From NCBI RefSeq assembly GCF_000067165.1, contig NC_010162.1, forward strand, positions 12,326,501 to 12,390,500: 64,000 nucleotides of DNA, read 5' to 3'. The notes beneath the pieces were generated by a model. It had not been told where the DNA came from. It saw nothing but the letters and a program-made list of their open reading frames with translations, and did not search any database. Each line of letters begins with the position of its first letter. Position 1 is the stretch's first letter. Source of the stretch: Sorangium cellulosum So ce56. Lineage in GTDB: Bacteria > Myxococcota_A > Polyangia > Polyangiales > Polyangiaceae. Positions 9,655-17,752 of the stretch are shown here, in pieces. The position numbers and the translations under genes were made by a program.

Positions 9655-10584
9655 ATGCCGACGCTCGAGCACAACGGTTTCGTCGACATGTTCCGCGAGA
9701 ATCCGTCGCTCGCGCCTCATTTTCTGGAGATCCTCTTTCACCTGGATCTCCCGCCGTATGCCACGGTCGCGGTCGTCGAGGCTTCGCTGGACCAGCTCCT
9801 CCCGGTCGAGTTCTGCGCCGACCTGGTGCTCGAGCTCCGCGACGGGGCCGGTGCGCTGGTGCTCTCCATCGTCCTCGAGGTCCAGCGCGACATCGATCGG
9901 CGCAAGGGCTACTCATGGCCTGTCTACGTTGCGGTCGTGCGGGCCCGGAAGGAGTGCTCGGCTGTCGTCCTCGTCGTCGCGCCCGACGCGGAGGTGGCCG
10001 CCTGGGCCGCGCAGAAGATCGATCTCGGGTTGGGGCTCGGGACGCTCCAGCCGCTGGTGCTGGGGCCGGCGAGTGTGCCGGAGGTGACGGATCAGGCCGA
10101 GGCGGAAAAGGAGATGGAGCTCGCCATTCTCTCGGCCGTGGCGCACGGCAACGGACCGAACGGCCTCGCCGTGGTCCAGTCCGCGCTCGGGGCGCTCGGG
10201 CGGCTCGACCACGAGCACGCGGCGGTGTACTTCCAGATCGTCTACAATGCGTTGCGTGACCCCATGCGGAGAGCCCTGGAGGCGCTGATCATGGAGAGGC
10301 AGACCGAAGGCAAGGCAACTTTTCCCCCGTTCGCCCAGCAGCTCATCGAGCGTGGCCGGATCGAGGGCATCCGGGAGGGCAAGCTCGAGGGCATCCGGGA
10401 GGGCAAGCTCGAGGGCATCCTCGAGGCCAAGCGCGACGCATTGCTCCGGCTGGTGGCGCGCGCTGGGATCGCCCTCACCGCCGACCATCGCGAGCGCATC
10501 CAGTCGTGCAAGGACCCTGCGATCCTCGATCGATGGGTCGATAACGCACTCGAAGCAAAGGACGCTTCCGAGGTGCTCTCCTGA
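9655..10584 (+). CDS. Rpn/PD-(D/E)XK nuclease-family transposase-like protein
   Basis: A 309-residue protein of the Rpn / DUF4351-like group that is abundant in myxobacteria and cyanobacteria. The N-terminal core carries a nuclease-fold signature, VEFCADLVLEL followed by LSIVLEVQRDIDRRK. The D-(x)n-ExQ pattern stands in for D-(x)n-ExK, and then comes YSWPVYVAVVRAR. The C-terminus is a charged helix built on an exact 8-residue tandem repeat (EGIREGKL twice, then EGILEAKR), as is usual in this family. Some relatives promote RecA-independent recombination or act as toxins, so the role here is open. I chose the ATG at 9655 (MPTLEHNGF) over in-frame 9586 because the family starts here. No terminal repeats were seen, so it is not evidently mobile. 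Confidence 0.75.
   Translation: MPTLEHNGFVDMFRENPSLAPHFLEILFHLDLPPYATVAVVEASLDQLLPVEFCADLVLELRDGAGALVLSIVLEVQRDIDRRKGYSWPVYVAVVRARKECSAVVLVVAPDAEVAAWAAQKIDLGLGLGTLQPLVLGPASVPEVTDQAEAEKEMELAILSAVAHGNGPNGLAVVQSALGALGRLDHEHAAVYFQIVYNALRDPMRRALEALIMERQTEGKATFPPFAQQLIERGRIEGIREGKLEGIREGKLEGILEAKRDALLRLVARAGIALTADHRERIQSCKDPAILDRWVDNALEAKDASEVLS
10363..10410 (+). repeat. 24-bp tandem repeat, two exact copies
   Basis: Two identical 24-bp copies (10363-10386, 10387-10410) inside the Rpn-like gene, followed by a partial third copy. Each encodes EGIREGKL, extending the C-terminal charged helix. The in-frame length and perfect identity suggest recent replication slippage and length variation between strains. 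Confidence 0.9.
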
Positions 10585-10741
10585 CGAGCGGCGCTGTCGC
10601 CCGCGTGACGGCACGCCGACTCGGCGAGCGCGATCGCCGCCGCGCGGGCGAGCCCGTTGAGGTGGCGTGTCCGGAATCGTGTCCGGGTGCTCCGGTCCTC
10701 GCGACCGCAGACTACCCGCAACGAATTCAAGGAGAACGCCG

Positions 10742-11386
10742 ATGTCTTCCCTCACGCACTACCTGGTCATCGATCTCGAGGCGACCTGCAGCGACGACCC
10801 CTCCTTCCCCCGCGACGAGATGGAGATCATCGAGGTCGGCGCCGTGCTCGTCGATGCCGGCACCCTGCGACCCGCCGCCGAGCTGCAGTGCTTCGTGCGC
10901 CCGATCCGACACCCGCGCCTCTCGGCGTTCTGCATGCGGCTGACGAGCATCCGCCAGGCCGACGTCGACGCCGCGCCGCGCTTCCCCGCGGCGGCGGCGC
11001 GGCTGAGGGAGCTGGTGCGCGGAAGACAGGCGCTCTTCTGCTCCTGGGGCGGCTACGACAAGCGGCAGCTCGAGCGCGACGCCCGCCGCCACGGGGTGGC
11101 GCTGCCCTTCGGCGGCGATCACCTCAACCTCAAGCGGGCCTTTGCCCGCCGCCTCGGCGCCGAGCGCGAGCTCGGCGTGGGGCAGGCCTTACGCCGGGTC
11201 GGCCTCTCGTTTCAGGGGACGCAGCACCGCGCCATCGACGACGCGCGCAACATCGCGCGGCTCCTTCCGCACGCGCTGGGCCTCGAGCCCCACCCCGCCG
11301 GCGTTCCCGGGAGCCCCGCCGTCACCGGCCCTCCGGCGGCGTCTCCGGGGCCTCCGGCGCCTCCAGCGCCGCGAGGAGCGCGGTGA
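10742..11386 (+). CDS. 3'-5' exonuclease (DEDDh, ERI-1/KapD-like)
   Basis: A 214-residue exonuclease of the RNase T/DnaQ fold. Motif I is YLVIDLEATC (the DxE pair) with MEIIEVGAVLVD, motif II is around LFCSWGGYDKRQL, where the second catalytic Asp should lie, and motif III HRAIDDARNIARLL supplies the His and final Asp (HxxxxD, hence DEDDh). The long insertion after DLEATC (SDDPSFPRDEM) is typical of ERI-1-like exonucleases that trim RNA 3' ends. The start ATG at 10742 has a good ribosome site (AAGGAG, about 8 bp upstream). The C-terminus is Pro/Ala-rich and overlaps the convergent MarR gene by 65 bp. Confidence 0.88.
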   Translation: MSSLTHYLVIDLEATCSDDPSFPRDEMEIIEVGAVLVDAGTLRPAAELQCFVRPIRHPRLSAFCMRLTSIRQADVDAAPRFPAAAARLRELVRGRQALFCSWGGYDKRQLERDARRHGVALPFGGDHLNLKRAFARRLGAERELGVGQALRRVGLSFQGTQHRAIDDARNIARLLPHALGLEPHPAGVPGSPAVTGPPAASPGPPAPPAPRGAR

Positions 11387-11828
11387 GCCCCTTCTTCAGC
11401 GAGGCCATCTGCTTCTCCCCCATGGCGCGCGTGAGCTCCTCCTCCAGCTCGTGCAGCACCCCGAGCCCGTGGAGGAGCATCTTCAGCCCGTGCGGCGTGA
11501 ACCGCACCCGCTTCGCCCGCCGGTCCTCCGGATCGGGCGTCCGCTCCACCACGCCCGCCGCCTCGAGCTCCTCCACGAGCTGACCCACCGCCTGCTTCGT
11601 CACTCCGGCGCGCTCCGCCAGGTCGATCTGCCGCGTGCCCTCGAGGTCGATGTACGGCATGAGCGCCGTGTGCGCCCGGCGCACCCCGGTCGCGCCGCGC
11701 CGGGCGACGCGCGCCACCGCCCGCTCGTCGAGAAGCCGCGCCGAGCGGAGCAGGAGCTGCCCGAGGCTCGCGCGCTTGCGCCGCTCGAGCTCGGCGACGT
11801 CGCATGGATCGAGGTCGTGCTTGTTCAT
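11322..11828 (-). CDS. MarR-family transcriptional regulator
   Basis: A winged-helix repressor-type regulator of 168 residues. The recognition region is IDLAERAGVTKQAVGQLVEELEAAGVVER with the wing DPEDRRAKRVRFTPHG, the classic MarR pattern, and dimerisation helices at both ends. I chose the ATG at 11828 (MNKHDLDP). An in-frame ATG at 11858 would place the start inside the operator palindrome. The gene is divergent from the DUF4336 gene at 11879, and the 50 bp between them carries alternating TTGACCA/TGGTCAA half-sites. It therefore probably represses both itself and the DUF4336 gene. Its 3' end overlaps the exonuclease gene. Confidence 0.9.
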   Translation of the reverse strand: MNKHDLDPCDVAELERRKRASLGQLLLRSARLLDERAVARVARRGATGVRRAHTALMPYIDLEGTRQIDLAERAGVTKQAVGQLVEELEAAGVVERTPDPEDRRAKRVRFTPHGLKMLLHGLGVLHELEEELTRAMGEKQMASLKKGLTALLAALEAPEAPETPPEGR

Positions 11829-11830
11829 GA

Positions 11831-11870
11831 TGGTCAACTTGCTTGACCAAATGGTCAAGCTGGTTTACCA
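11831..11870. promoter_or_regulatory. MarR operator cluster
   Basis: The half-site TGGTCAA / TTGACCA occurs three times in alternating orientation (11831, 11843, 11852). This gives two overlapping inverted repeats: TGGTCAA-n5-TTGACCA (11831-11849) and CTTGACC-AAAT-GGTCAAG (11842-11859). A further imperfect TGGT-TT-ACCA lies at 11861-11870. The site fills the gap between the divergent MarR and DUF4336 starts, which is the expected place for MarR autoregulation. The AT-richness stands out from the surroundings. Confidence 0.75.
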
Positions 11871-11878
11871 ATTGAAAC

Positions 11879-12556
11879 ATGCTGCGACGGCTCGATCAAT
11901 CCCTCTGGGTTGCGGAAGACACGTTGAAGGTGGGGTTTCTCCGGTTTCCGGTGCGATCTCCGGTCGTGCGCCTCGAGGACGGCGGGCTGCTGCTGTTCTC
12001 GCCGCTCCCGAGCGTGGAGCGGGAGGCGGACGAGATCCGCGCGCTCGGCGAGGTGCGGGCGATCGTGGCGCCGAACCTGCTGCACCACCTCGGCCTCTCG
12101 CCGGCGGCGCGGCTGTTCCCGGGGGCGCGGCTGTTCGGCGCACGGGGGCTCCGCGAGAAGCGCCCTGACGTGACGTTCACCGGCGTGCTCGACGGCGCGC
12201 CGGACCCGCTCTGGTCGGCGGAGTTCGACCAGGCGGCGGCCTTCGGGATGCCGAAGCTCGAGGAGACGGTCTTCTTCCACCGGCCGAGCAGGACGCTCTT
12301 CGTCTGGGATCTCTGCTTTCACATCGCGCAGAGCGAGCACCTCCCGACGCGCCTCTTCATGCGCCTGAACGGCGCCTACGGGAGGTTCGGCCCGTCCCGC
12401 ATCGCGCGCTCGATGATGCGCGATCGCGCGGCGGTGCGCGCCTCGGTGGACCGGATGCTCGCGTGGGCGCCGGAGCGCATCGTGGTGGCGCACGGCGACG
12501 TCGTCGAGCGCGGCGGTCGAGACGCGCTGCAGGGCGCGTTCGAGCGGGTGCTCTGA
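11879..12556 (+). CDS. DUF4336 domain protein (metallo-beta-lactamase-like fold)
   Basis: A 225-residue cytoplasmic protein of the DUF4336 family. The N-terminus LDQSLWVAEDTLKVGFLRFPVRSPVVRL matches the family opening, in which a beta-sandwich like that of metallo-beta-lactamases is built. APNLLHHLGLSP and VVAHGDVVE lie where metal ligands sit in that fold. VAPNLLHH keeps two adjacent histidines, so metal binding is possible, but the full HxHxDH motif is absent. The reaction is unknown. It is divergent from the MarR regulator, which probably controls it, suggesting induction by a small aromatic or stress ligand. Confidence 0.8.
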   Translation: MLRRLDQSLWVAEDTLKVGFLRFPVRSPVVRLEDGGLLLFSPLPSVEREADEIRALGEVRAIVAPNLLHHLGLSPAARLFPGARLFGARGLREKRPDVTFTGVLDGAPDPLWSAEFDQAAAFGMPKLEETVFFHRPSRTLFVWDLCFHIAQSEHLPTRLFMRLNGAYGRFGPSRIARSMMRDRAAVRASVDRMLAWAPERIVVAHGDVVERGGRDALQGAFERVL

Positions 12557-12913
12557 CGTCCCTGACGGTGTGATCGTCGAGAAGGTAGTGGCGGTGCTCG
12601 CTCACCGTGCGGCCGGCAACCGGCTGGAGGCGTCGCTCACTGGCGGCGCCGCTTGAACCGGGCGCGCAGGCCGGATCGCCCTGCGCCAGGCCTCGGGCAG
12701 CCTTGCGGACGCCACGTTCCCAGGATGCCTGGCCCCCGACAGGCAAAGACGCGTACCCCGCGCTCCTCGCCGCCGTCGCGGGCCTGACGCTCGGCGCGCG
12801 AGCCCGCAGGCGGCGCGCCGCGAGGCGCGGCCGCGCCGCCCGCGTGAATGCGCAGCGCCGAGAAGGAGGACCGCGCTCGTCGCGCTCCCCGGCGCCCCTT
12901 TCGCGCGATGGCT
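12557..12913. other. Intergenic, no supported gene
   Basis: Lies between the convergent DUF4336 and AHSA1 genes. Open frames exist on both strands, but they encode only Arg/Ala/Pro-rich sequence without any family resemblance, as random high-GC DNA does. No terminator hairpin with a T-tract was found. Confidence 0.45.
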
Positions 12914-13438
12914 TCAGGACGATCGCGCCGTCGTACCAAGCGTGACGAGAAGCTCTTCGAGCTGCTCGAAGGTCTCGCCCATCCCGCTGTACGCGCCCGA
13001 GGCCAGGGCGGCGTCGCGCGCTTGCTTCGATCGATAGAGCTCGTGCAGCACCTGCAGCGTCTTGCCGCCTTTTTCCTCGAGGGTCACGGTCGTGACGGCG
13101 CCATCGTCGCCCGCTTCGTCGTTCGTCCACACGATGCGCGAATGCGGTGTCACTTCGAGGTACGTGCCGAAGAACGCCATCGCCTGCGCGGCATCGTGAC
13201 CAAAGACCAGGCGGTAGCTGCCGCCGGTACGAATATCCGCTTCGTAGGAAAGCAGAGGCACGGGCATCGACTTCGGTATCCACCACCGCCTGAACAGCTC
13301 CGGCGTGGTCCACGCCTGGAACACGATGCGCGCCGGGGCATCGAAGGTCCGTGTGACGACGATCTCGCGATCGGACTTCGGTTCCACCGTCGTGCGATGA
13401 CTCGTCAATTGGGGCTCACTCTCTTTGCTTGCGTCCAT
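12914..13438 (-). CDS. SRPBCC/AHSA1 domain protein
   Basis: A 174-residue START-like protein of the AHSA1 (activator of Hsp90 ATPase homologue 1-like) group. Family hallmarks are IVVTRTFDAPARIVFQAWTTPELFRRWW near the N-terminus, DIRTGGSYRL, GTYLEVTPHSRIVWTND and a C-terminal long helix with SGMGETFEQLEELL. The fold makes a hydrophobic cavity for small ligands, and its substrate is unknown. Its start lies 23 bp inside the end of the ArsR gene, so the pair is translationally coupled. ArsR-AHSA1 pairs are very common and imply that the regulator controls this gene. Confidence 0.88.
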   Translation of the reverse strand: MDASKESEPQLTSHRTTVEPKSDREIVVTRTFDAPARIVFQAWTTPELFRRWWIPKSMPVPLLSYEADIRTGGSYRLVFGHDAAQAMAFFGTYLEVTPHSRIVWTNDEAGDDGAVTTVTLEEKGGKTLQVLHELYRSKQARDAALASGAYSGMGETFEQLEELLVTLGTTARSS

Positions 13439-13781
13439 CGACGTTCTCCTTTCGTTTCAGCTCCTCGATGACCTTGTCCAGCTCGTCGAAGCGTGCGGCC
13501 CAGAGCTGGCGGTACCTCTCGATCCACGCCGTCTCTTCGTCGAGCCCGCGCGGGCCGAGCTTGCAGGTACGCACGCGGCCGACCTTCTCGGTGGTGACGA
13601 GCCCGGCCCGCTCGAGGACGCCGACGTGCTTCTTCATGCCCGTGAGGGTCATGTGAAACTTCTCGGCGAGGTCCGTGATCGAAGCGTCGGCTCGTCCGAG
13701 CTGCTCCAGAACGCCGCGCCGGGTCGCGTCGGAAAGCGCGGCGAAGGAAGCATCGAGGCGGGCACTCGAATACTGAACCAT
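13416..13781 (-). CDS. ArsR-family transcriptional regulator
   Basis: A winged-helix regulator of 121 residues. LDASFAALSDATRRGVLEQL opens the fold and ITDLAEKFHMTLTGMKKHVGVLERAGLV forms the recognition helix. The wing is TEKVGRVRTCKLGP, and the C-terminal helix WIERYRQLWAARFDELD is typical of the subgroup linked to AHSA1/SRPBCC genes. No CxCxxC metal site is present, so metal sensing is unlikely. I chose the ATG at 13781 because it lies exactly within a 24-bp palindrome that should be its own operator. The longer upstream frame is not homologous. Confidence 0.9.
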   Translation of the reverse strand: MVQYSSARLDASFAALSDATRRGVLEQLGRADASITDLAEKFHMTLTGMKKHVGVLERAGLVTTEKVGRVRTCKLGPRGLDEETAWIERYRQLWAARFDELDKVIEELKRKENVDGRKQRE

Positions 13782-13793
13782 GTGGTTCAGTAT
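13770..13793. promoter_or_regulatory. 24-bp operator palindrome over the ArsR start codon
   Basis: Perfect inverted repeat with 11-bp arms (ATACTGAACCA / TGGTTCAGTAT) around a 2-bp centre at 13781-13782. It overlaps the ArsR start codon (13779-13781 on the minus strand) and is followed on the promoter side by the AT-rich TATATAAC. Its position predicts autorepression by blocking initiation. Confidence 0.8.
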
Positions 13794-14115
13794 ATAACGC
13801 GCGCCTCGGCGTCGTGCAAGAGGAGATCGAGCGCGTGCTCCGTCACTCGCCGCCCCGCGCGCCGCTCCCCCCGCGCCTTCGGCCACGTGAAGGCCGCGCC
13901 GCGCTCGGCGTCGGAGAGGATCAGACAGTCGAGTCGCCAAGGACGCCAAGAGGCGCGATTTCACGTGTCTCTGGCGTCCTTTCTGTTCACTTTCGCTGTG
14001 TCCGGTACGGCCGAGCGCCGCGCCGTCTAGTGGAAGTCCGGGTGGACGCAGACGTCGGCGGCGTTGGTCGCATAGCCGAAGTGAGCGCCGACGTTCGCCT
14101 TGCACTTACCGCGGG
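13782..14115. other. Intergenic between AraC-type regulator and ArsR gene
   Basis: Holds the ArsR operator at its left edge and a 13-14 bp stem-loop at 13939-13981. No coding sequence is supported here. Frames read through it from both sides but carry no family resemblance. Confidence 0.5.
13939..13981. terminator. Stem-loop, possible terminator
   Basis: Inverted repeat AAGGACGCCAAGAG ... CTCTGGCGTCCTT with one unpaired base and a loop of about 16 nt. It lies downstream of the AraC-type gene that ends at 14116 on the minus strand. There is no T-tract on that strand, so it may be a processing or pausing hairpin, or a dispersed repeat, rather than an intrinsic terminator. Confidence 0.4.
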
Positions 14116-14982
14116 TCATCCTGCCGGGATGTCGTGCTTCGGCGATGCGCCGAACTTGCGCGTGTAATCGCGGCTGAACTGTGCCGCGCTCTCGTAGCCG
14201 ACGTCGAACGCCGCCGCGGAAACCGAGATCGTGCCGGCGCGCAACAGGCGGCGGGCCTCGAGGAGCTGCAAGCCCTTCCGATACTGAAGCGGCGACGACG
14301 CCGTGATCGCCTTGAAGTGCTTGTGAAACGAAGACGGGCTCATCCCGACGCTGCGCGCGAGCTTCGGGATCTCGACGGGCGATCGAAAGTCACGCCGCAG
14401 CTGTGCGATCGCGCGCGCGATCGCGCTGGCGTGGCTGTCATGGCGGATCAGGTCGCGCAGCATGCCGCCGAACGGCGCCGTCGCGAGCCGGTAGTGGATC
14501 TCGCGCGAGACGAGCGGACCGAGCACCGCTGCGTCCGTCCGCGAGCCCGCGAGCGCGAGATAGCGATGGAGCGCGTCGACGAGCCTGGCATCGCAGGTGT
14601 GGACCGCCAGCGAGCGAGGCGGCGCGGCGGAGGGGAGCGAGTCGGCCATTGCCTCGTACAGATCGCGCAGCGTATCCAGCTCGACATCGAAGAGCAGCAC
14701 GAGGTACGGGGCCTTCGTGACGCGCGCGATCACCGGAAGGTCGTGGCTGATGAGCAGGCACTCGCCGACGCCCATCGGAAACGAATCGGCTCCCAGGACC
14801 GTTTCTTTTCGCCCCTGGAGGACAAGGCCCATGACCGGCTCGTAGACCGCGGCTTCGAACGAGGTCGGCTGGTGGTGCCGGAGGATGCCGATGTTCTTCA
14901 GCGGTCGCACGTACTGGCTAGCGCGGTCCTCCGGGCGAGGGAGCTGGCGCGCGGCGAGCTCGGCGAGCGCCGCGAGGTTCAT
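14116..14982 (-). CDS. AraC-family transcriptional regulator (cupin-type N-domain)
   Basis: A 288-residue activator. The N-terminal AraC_N arm domain contains YEPVMGLVLQGRKETVLG and ECLLISHDLPVIARVT, hallmarks of the YqhC-like group that controls aldehyde/NADPH-dependent reductases. The C-terminal HTH_18 domain has IPKLARSVGMSPSSFHKHFKAITASSPLQYRK and a second helix AFDVGYESAAQFSRDYTRKFG. It is divergent from the GST gene at 15091 and near an aldo/keto reductase, which fits regulation of carbonyl or electrophile detoxification. The start ATG at 14982 is the family's usual start. Confidence 0.9.
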   Translation of the reverse strand: MNLAALAELAARQLPRPEDRASQYVRPLKNIGILRHHQPTSFEAAVYEPVMGLVLQGRKETVLGADSFPMGVGECLLISHDLPVIARVTKAPYLVLLFDVELDTLRDLYEAMADSLPSAAPPRSLAVHTCDARLVDALHRYLALAGSRTDAAVLGPLVSREIHYRLATAPFGGMLRDLIRHDSHASAIARAIAQLRRDFRSPVEIPKLARSVGMSPSSFHKHFKAITASSPLQYRKGLQLLEARRLLRAGTISVSAAAFDVGYESAAQFSRDYTRKFGASPKHDIPAG

Positions 14983-15090
14983 GCGGAGAGCGTAGCACCA
15001 TCACGCTTTTCTGTCCCCGGCGAGAGGATCGAGCAAGAAGCAGAGAGCTACCGGCAAGCACCCCGCGACGTGCGGTCGTACGTTGAGCTC

Positions 15091-15753
15091 ATGGCGAACA
15101 ACACGCTGACCGTGCATCACCTCGGTCGCTCCCAGTCGGAGCGGATTGTCTGGCTCTGCGAGGAGCTCGGGCTCGACTATGCGCTGAAACGGTACGAGCG
15201 TCGAAAGGACAACAGGATGGCGCCGCCGGAATACAAGGCGCTTCACCCGATGGGGACGGCGCCGATCCTCACCGACGGGCAGCTGGCGCTCGGCGAATCC
15301 GGCGCGATCGCTGACTATCTGATCGCGACCCATGGCGAGGGGCGGCTCGCCGTGCAGCGCGGCCAGCCTGGGTTCGCCGACTATCTCTACTGGTTCCACT
15401 TCGCCAACGGGACCTTGCAGCCGGCCGTCTTGCGGGTGTGGTACCTGGAGCGCGTCGATGCGTCCGAGAAGAACGCGGCGCTGCATGCGGCGAAGGATCG
15501 GTTCAACCTGATCTTCTCCACGGTGGATCAGCGTCTGGGTGAGGCGCCTTATCTCGCCGGTCCGGAGCTGACGGCGGCGGACATCATGACGGTGTTCTCG
15601 CTGACCACCATGCGGCTGTTCAAGCCGTACGACCTCTCGCCGTGGCCGAACATCCTGGCTTATTTGCAGCGGATCGGCGCGCGCCCCGCGTATCGACGCG
15701 CGATGCAGAAGGCGGATCCGGACATGACGCCGTTGCTGGGGGCCACTCCATGA
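15091..15753 (+). CDS. Glutathione S-transferase
   Basis: A 220-residue cytoplasmic GST. The N-terminal thioredoxin domain contains LTVHHLGRSQSERIVWLCEELGL with the active-site SQSER region, HPMGTAPILTDG with the cis-proline, and LGESGAIADYL binding the gamma-glutamyl group (ES motif). The all-helical C-terminal domain ends with AYRRAMQKADPD. It conjugates glutathione to electrophiles or acts as a peroxidase. I chose ATG 15091 (MANNTLTVHH) although the frame is open much further upstream, because the fold starts here. It is divergent from the AraC-type regulator and followed 124 bp later by an aldo/keto reductase. Confidence 0.92.
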   Translation: MANNTLTVHHLGRSQSERIVWLCEELGLDYALKRYERRKDNRMAPPEYKALHPMGTAPILTDGQLALGESGAIADYLIATHGEGRLAVQRGQPGFADYLYWFHFANGTLQPAVLRVWYLERVDASEKNAALHAAKDRFNLIFSTVDQRLGEAPYLAGPELTAADIMTVFSLTTMRLFKPYDLSPWPNILAYLQRIGARPAYRRAMQKADPDMTPLLGATP

Positions 15754-15877
15754 CCGAGGGGGCGGTCGGCTGCGGGCTCGATCCGCGGGTCTGGTGCCCA
15801 GTCGGAGCGAGATGTCGGGGTCCCCGAATGTCCGGTTTTTCCAATCGGAAGCCGCGGGCGCGTGGCATGAACACCCC

Positions 15878-16894
15878 ATGACCCACCTCGACGCCGCGAT
15901 GAGCCGCTCCCCGCTCCGATCGACTCCGCTGGGCAAGACCGGGCCCAGCGTCTTTCCCGTCGGCCTCGGCTGCATGGCGATGTCCGGCGCCTACGGCCCG
16001 GCCGAGGACGCCGAGAGCGTGGCCACGATCCGCCACGCCGTCGAGCGAGGGATCACCCTGATCGACACCGGAGACTTCTACGGCAACGGGCACAACGAGC
16101 TCCTCCTCCGGCGCGCGATCGAGGGGGTGCGCGACAAGGTCCAGCTCTCGGTGAAGTTCGGCGCGATGCGCGGCCCGGACGGCGCCGCGCTGGGCATCGA
16201 CACCCGCCCGGCGGCCGTGAAGAACTTCGCGGCGTACAGCCTGCATCGGCTGGGCGTGGAGGTCATCGATGTGTACCGCCCCGCGCGCCTCGACCCTCAG
16301 GTGCCCATCGAGGACACCGTCGGGGCGATCGCCGACCTCATCAAGGCTGGCTTCGTCCGGCATGTCGGGCTGTCCGAGGTGGGTATCGAAACGATCCGGC
16401 GCGCGAGCAAGGTGCACCCGATCGTGGACCTGCAGATCGAGTACGCGATCGCGACGCGCGGGCCCGAGGCGTCCATCTTCCCCGCGCTCGCAGAGCTCGG
16501 GATGAGCGCGACGCTCTACGGGGTTTTTGCGCGGGGGCTGCTCACCGGCAGCAAGCCCTCGGGAAAGGGGGACTTCCGGCAGTACATGCCACGCTTCGCA
16601 GGCGAACAGGGGGCAAAGAACGCGAGTGTGGTCGAGAAGCTCCACGCCTTCGCCGGCGAGCGCGGGATGACGTCGGCTCAGGTCGCGCTCGCGTGGGTGC
16701 TGGCGAAGCAGCCCACGCTGGTGCCGATCGTCGGGGCCCGCACGCGAGCCCAGCTCGACGATGCCCTCGTGGCCCTCGACAAGCCGCTGTCGGCGAGCGA
16801 CGTCGCGGCGCTCGAGAGCATCGTGCCAGCGGACGCGATCGGCGGGACGCGCTACCCCGCCCAGCACATGAAGGCTCTCGACAGCGAGCGGTAG
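15878..16894 (+). CDS. Aldo/keto reductase
   Basis: NADPH-dependent carbonyl reductase of 338 residues with a TIM barrel. LGKTGPSVFPVGLGCMAMSGAYG opens the barrel. The catalytic Asp and Tyr are in LIDTGDFYGNGHNE and the Lys is in LSVKFGAMRG. The position that normally holds the fourth catalytic residue, His (as in PHRPDP), reads YRPARLDP, so His is replaced by Ala. NADPH contacts are VGLSEVGIE and PIVGARTRAQLDDAL. I chose the ATG at 15878 (MTHLDAAMSRSP), and 15899 is an in-frame alternative. It is flanked by AraC regulators on both sides, which suits inducible detoxification. Confidence 0.92.
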   Translation: MTHLDAAMSRSPLRSTPLGKTGPSVFPVGLGCMAMSGAYGPAEDAESVATIRHAVERGITLIDTGDFYGNGHNELLLRRAIEGVRDKVQLSVKFGAMRGPDGAALGIDTRPAAVKNFAAYSLHRLGVEVIDVYRPARLDPQVPIEDTVGAIADLIKAGFVRHVGLSEVGIETIRRASKVHPIVDLQIEYAIATRGPEASIFPALAELGMSATLYGVFARGLLTGSKPSGKGDFRQYMPRFAGEQGAKNASVVEKLHAFAGERGMTSAQVALAWVLAKQPTLVPIVGARTRAQLDDALVALDKPLSASDVAALESIVPADAIGGTRYPAQHMKALDSER

Positions 16895-16951
16895 CGGATC
16901 GATGCGGGCACCCGCGCCGGCTTGAACGGCCGCACGAGAGGCGTAAGAGTG

Positions 16952-17746
16952 ATGAACGTGGCCGCAGCGATGGATCTCCTCACCCTCACGCTCCCGCGCT
17001 TCGTCGAGGACGTCCATGTGGCCGCGCCACCCCCCGGTCAGGCGTTCGACGTCGAGTGGCTTCCCGACGGCAGAACGGGCCTCCTTTTTCGAGCGCTGGA
17101 GGGCGGGCGCGAGGGGGATGTGTGGGTCGCGGGCCCCCGAACGCGCGCGATATTCAAGAGCAAGGCCGGCCTCGCGCGGACGGTCACCCTTCGGTTCAAG
17201 CCGGGCTGGTCGGTTCCGCTGCTCGGCGTGACAGCGAGCGAGCTCACGGACCGGATCGTTCCGCTGGAGGACGTGTGGGGCCGCGCGGGGCGCGAGCTGT
17301 GCGGTGACCTGCTCGCCGCGAGGAGCCGCGCGGACGTGATCGACCGCGTTGCCCGAGCACTCACCCTTCGTGCCGGCCAACCACTCGAGACGGTATCGGG
17401 GCAGCTCGCTCGTCGTGCGGTCCGCTTGCTCGAAGGGGGCGAGGTCCGGGTCGAGAATGTCGCCGATCGGCTCGGCGTCACGGCGCGGCATCTTCGCCGC
17501 GCTTTCACCGAGAACGTCGGCATCGGCCCGAAGGAGTTCGCGCGGGCCGTCCGGCTGCAACGCGCGGTGCGAATGGTTGCTACCTCGTGCGACTGGGCAC
17601 GAATCGCCGCAGACGCGGGCTATTATGACCAGGCCCACCTCATCGCCGACTTCCGTCAGCTCGTCGGGCTGACACCGGGCGCGTTCCTCAAACGCGCGAG
17701 CGGCCGGATGACCCGTTCTCCTTGCATGCGGGCTGATGGCGGATGA
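16952..17746 (+). CDS. AraC-family regulator with DUF6597 N-domain
   Basis: A 264-residue regulator. The N-terminal half (FDVEWLPDGRTGLLFRALEGG, then AGPRTRAIFKSKAG and LRFKPGWSVPLLGVTASELTDRIVPLEDVWG) matches the DUF6597 ligand-binding domain of AraC-type regulators. The C-terminal HTH has VENVADRLGVTARHLRRAFTENVGIGPKEFARAVRLQRA and ARIAADAGYYDQAHLIADFRQLVG. It follows the aldo/keto reductase by 57 bp and converges on the quinone oxidoreductase gene with a 6 bp gap. The start is taken as ATG 16952, with GTG 16949 directly before it as an alternative. Confidence 0.88.
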   Translation: MNVAAAMDLLTLTLPRFVEDVHVAAPPPGQAFDVEWLPDGRTGLLFRALEGGREGDVWVAGPRTRAIFKSKAGLARTVTLRFKPGWSVPLLGVTASELTDRIVPLEDVWGRAGRELCGDLLAARSRADVIDRVARALTLRAGQPLETVSGQLARRAVRLLEGGEVRVENVADRLGVTARHLRRAFTENVGIGPKEFARAVRLQRAVRMVATSCDWARIAADAGYYDQAHLIADFRQLVGLTPGAFLKRASGRMTRSPCMRADGG

Positions 17747-17752
17747 TCGGCC

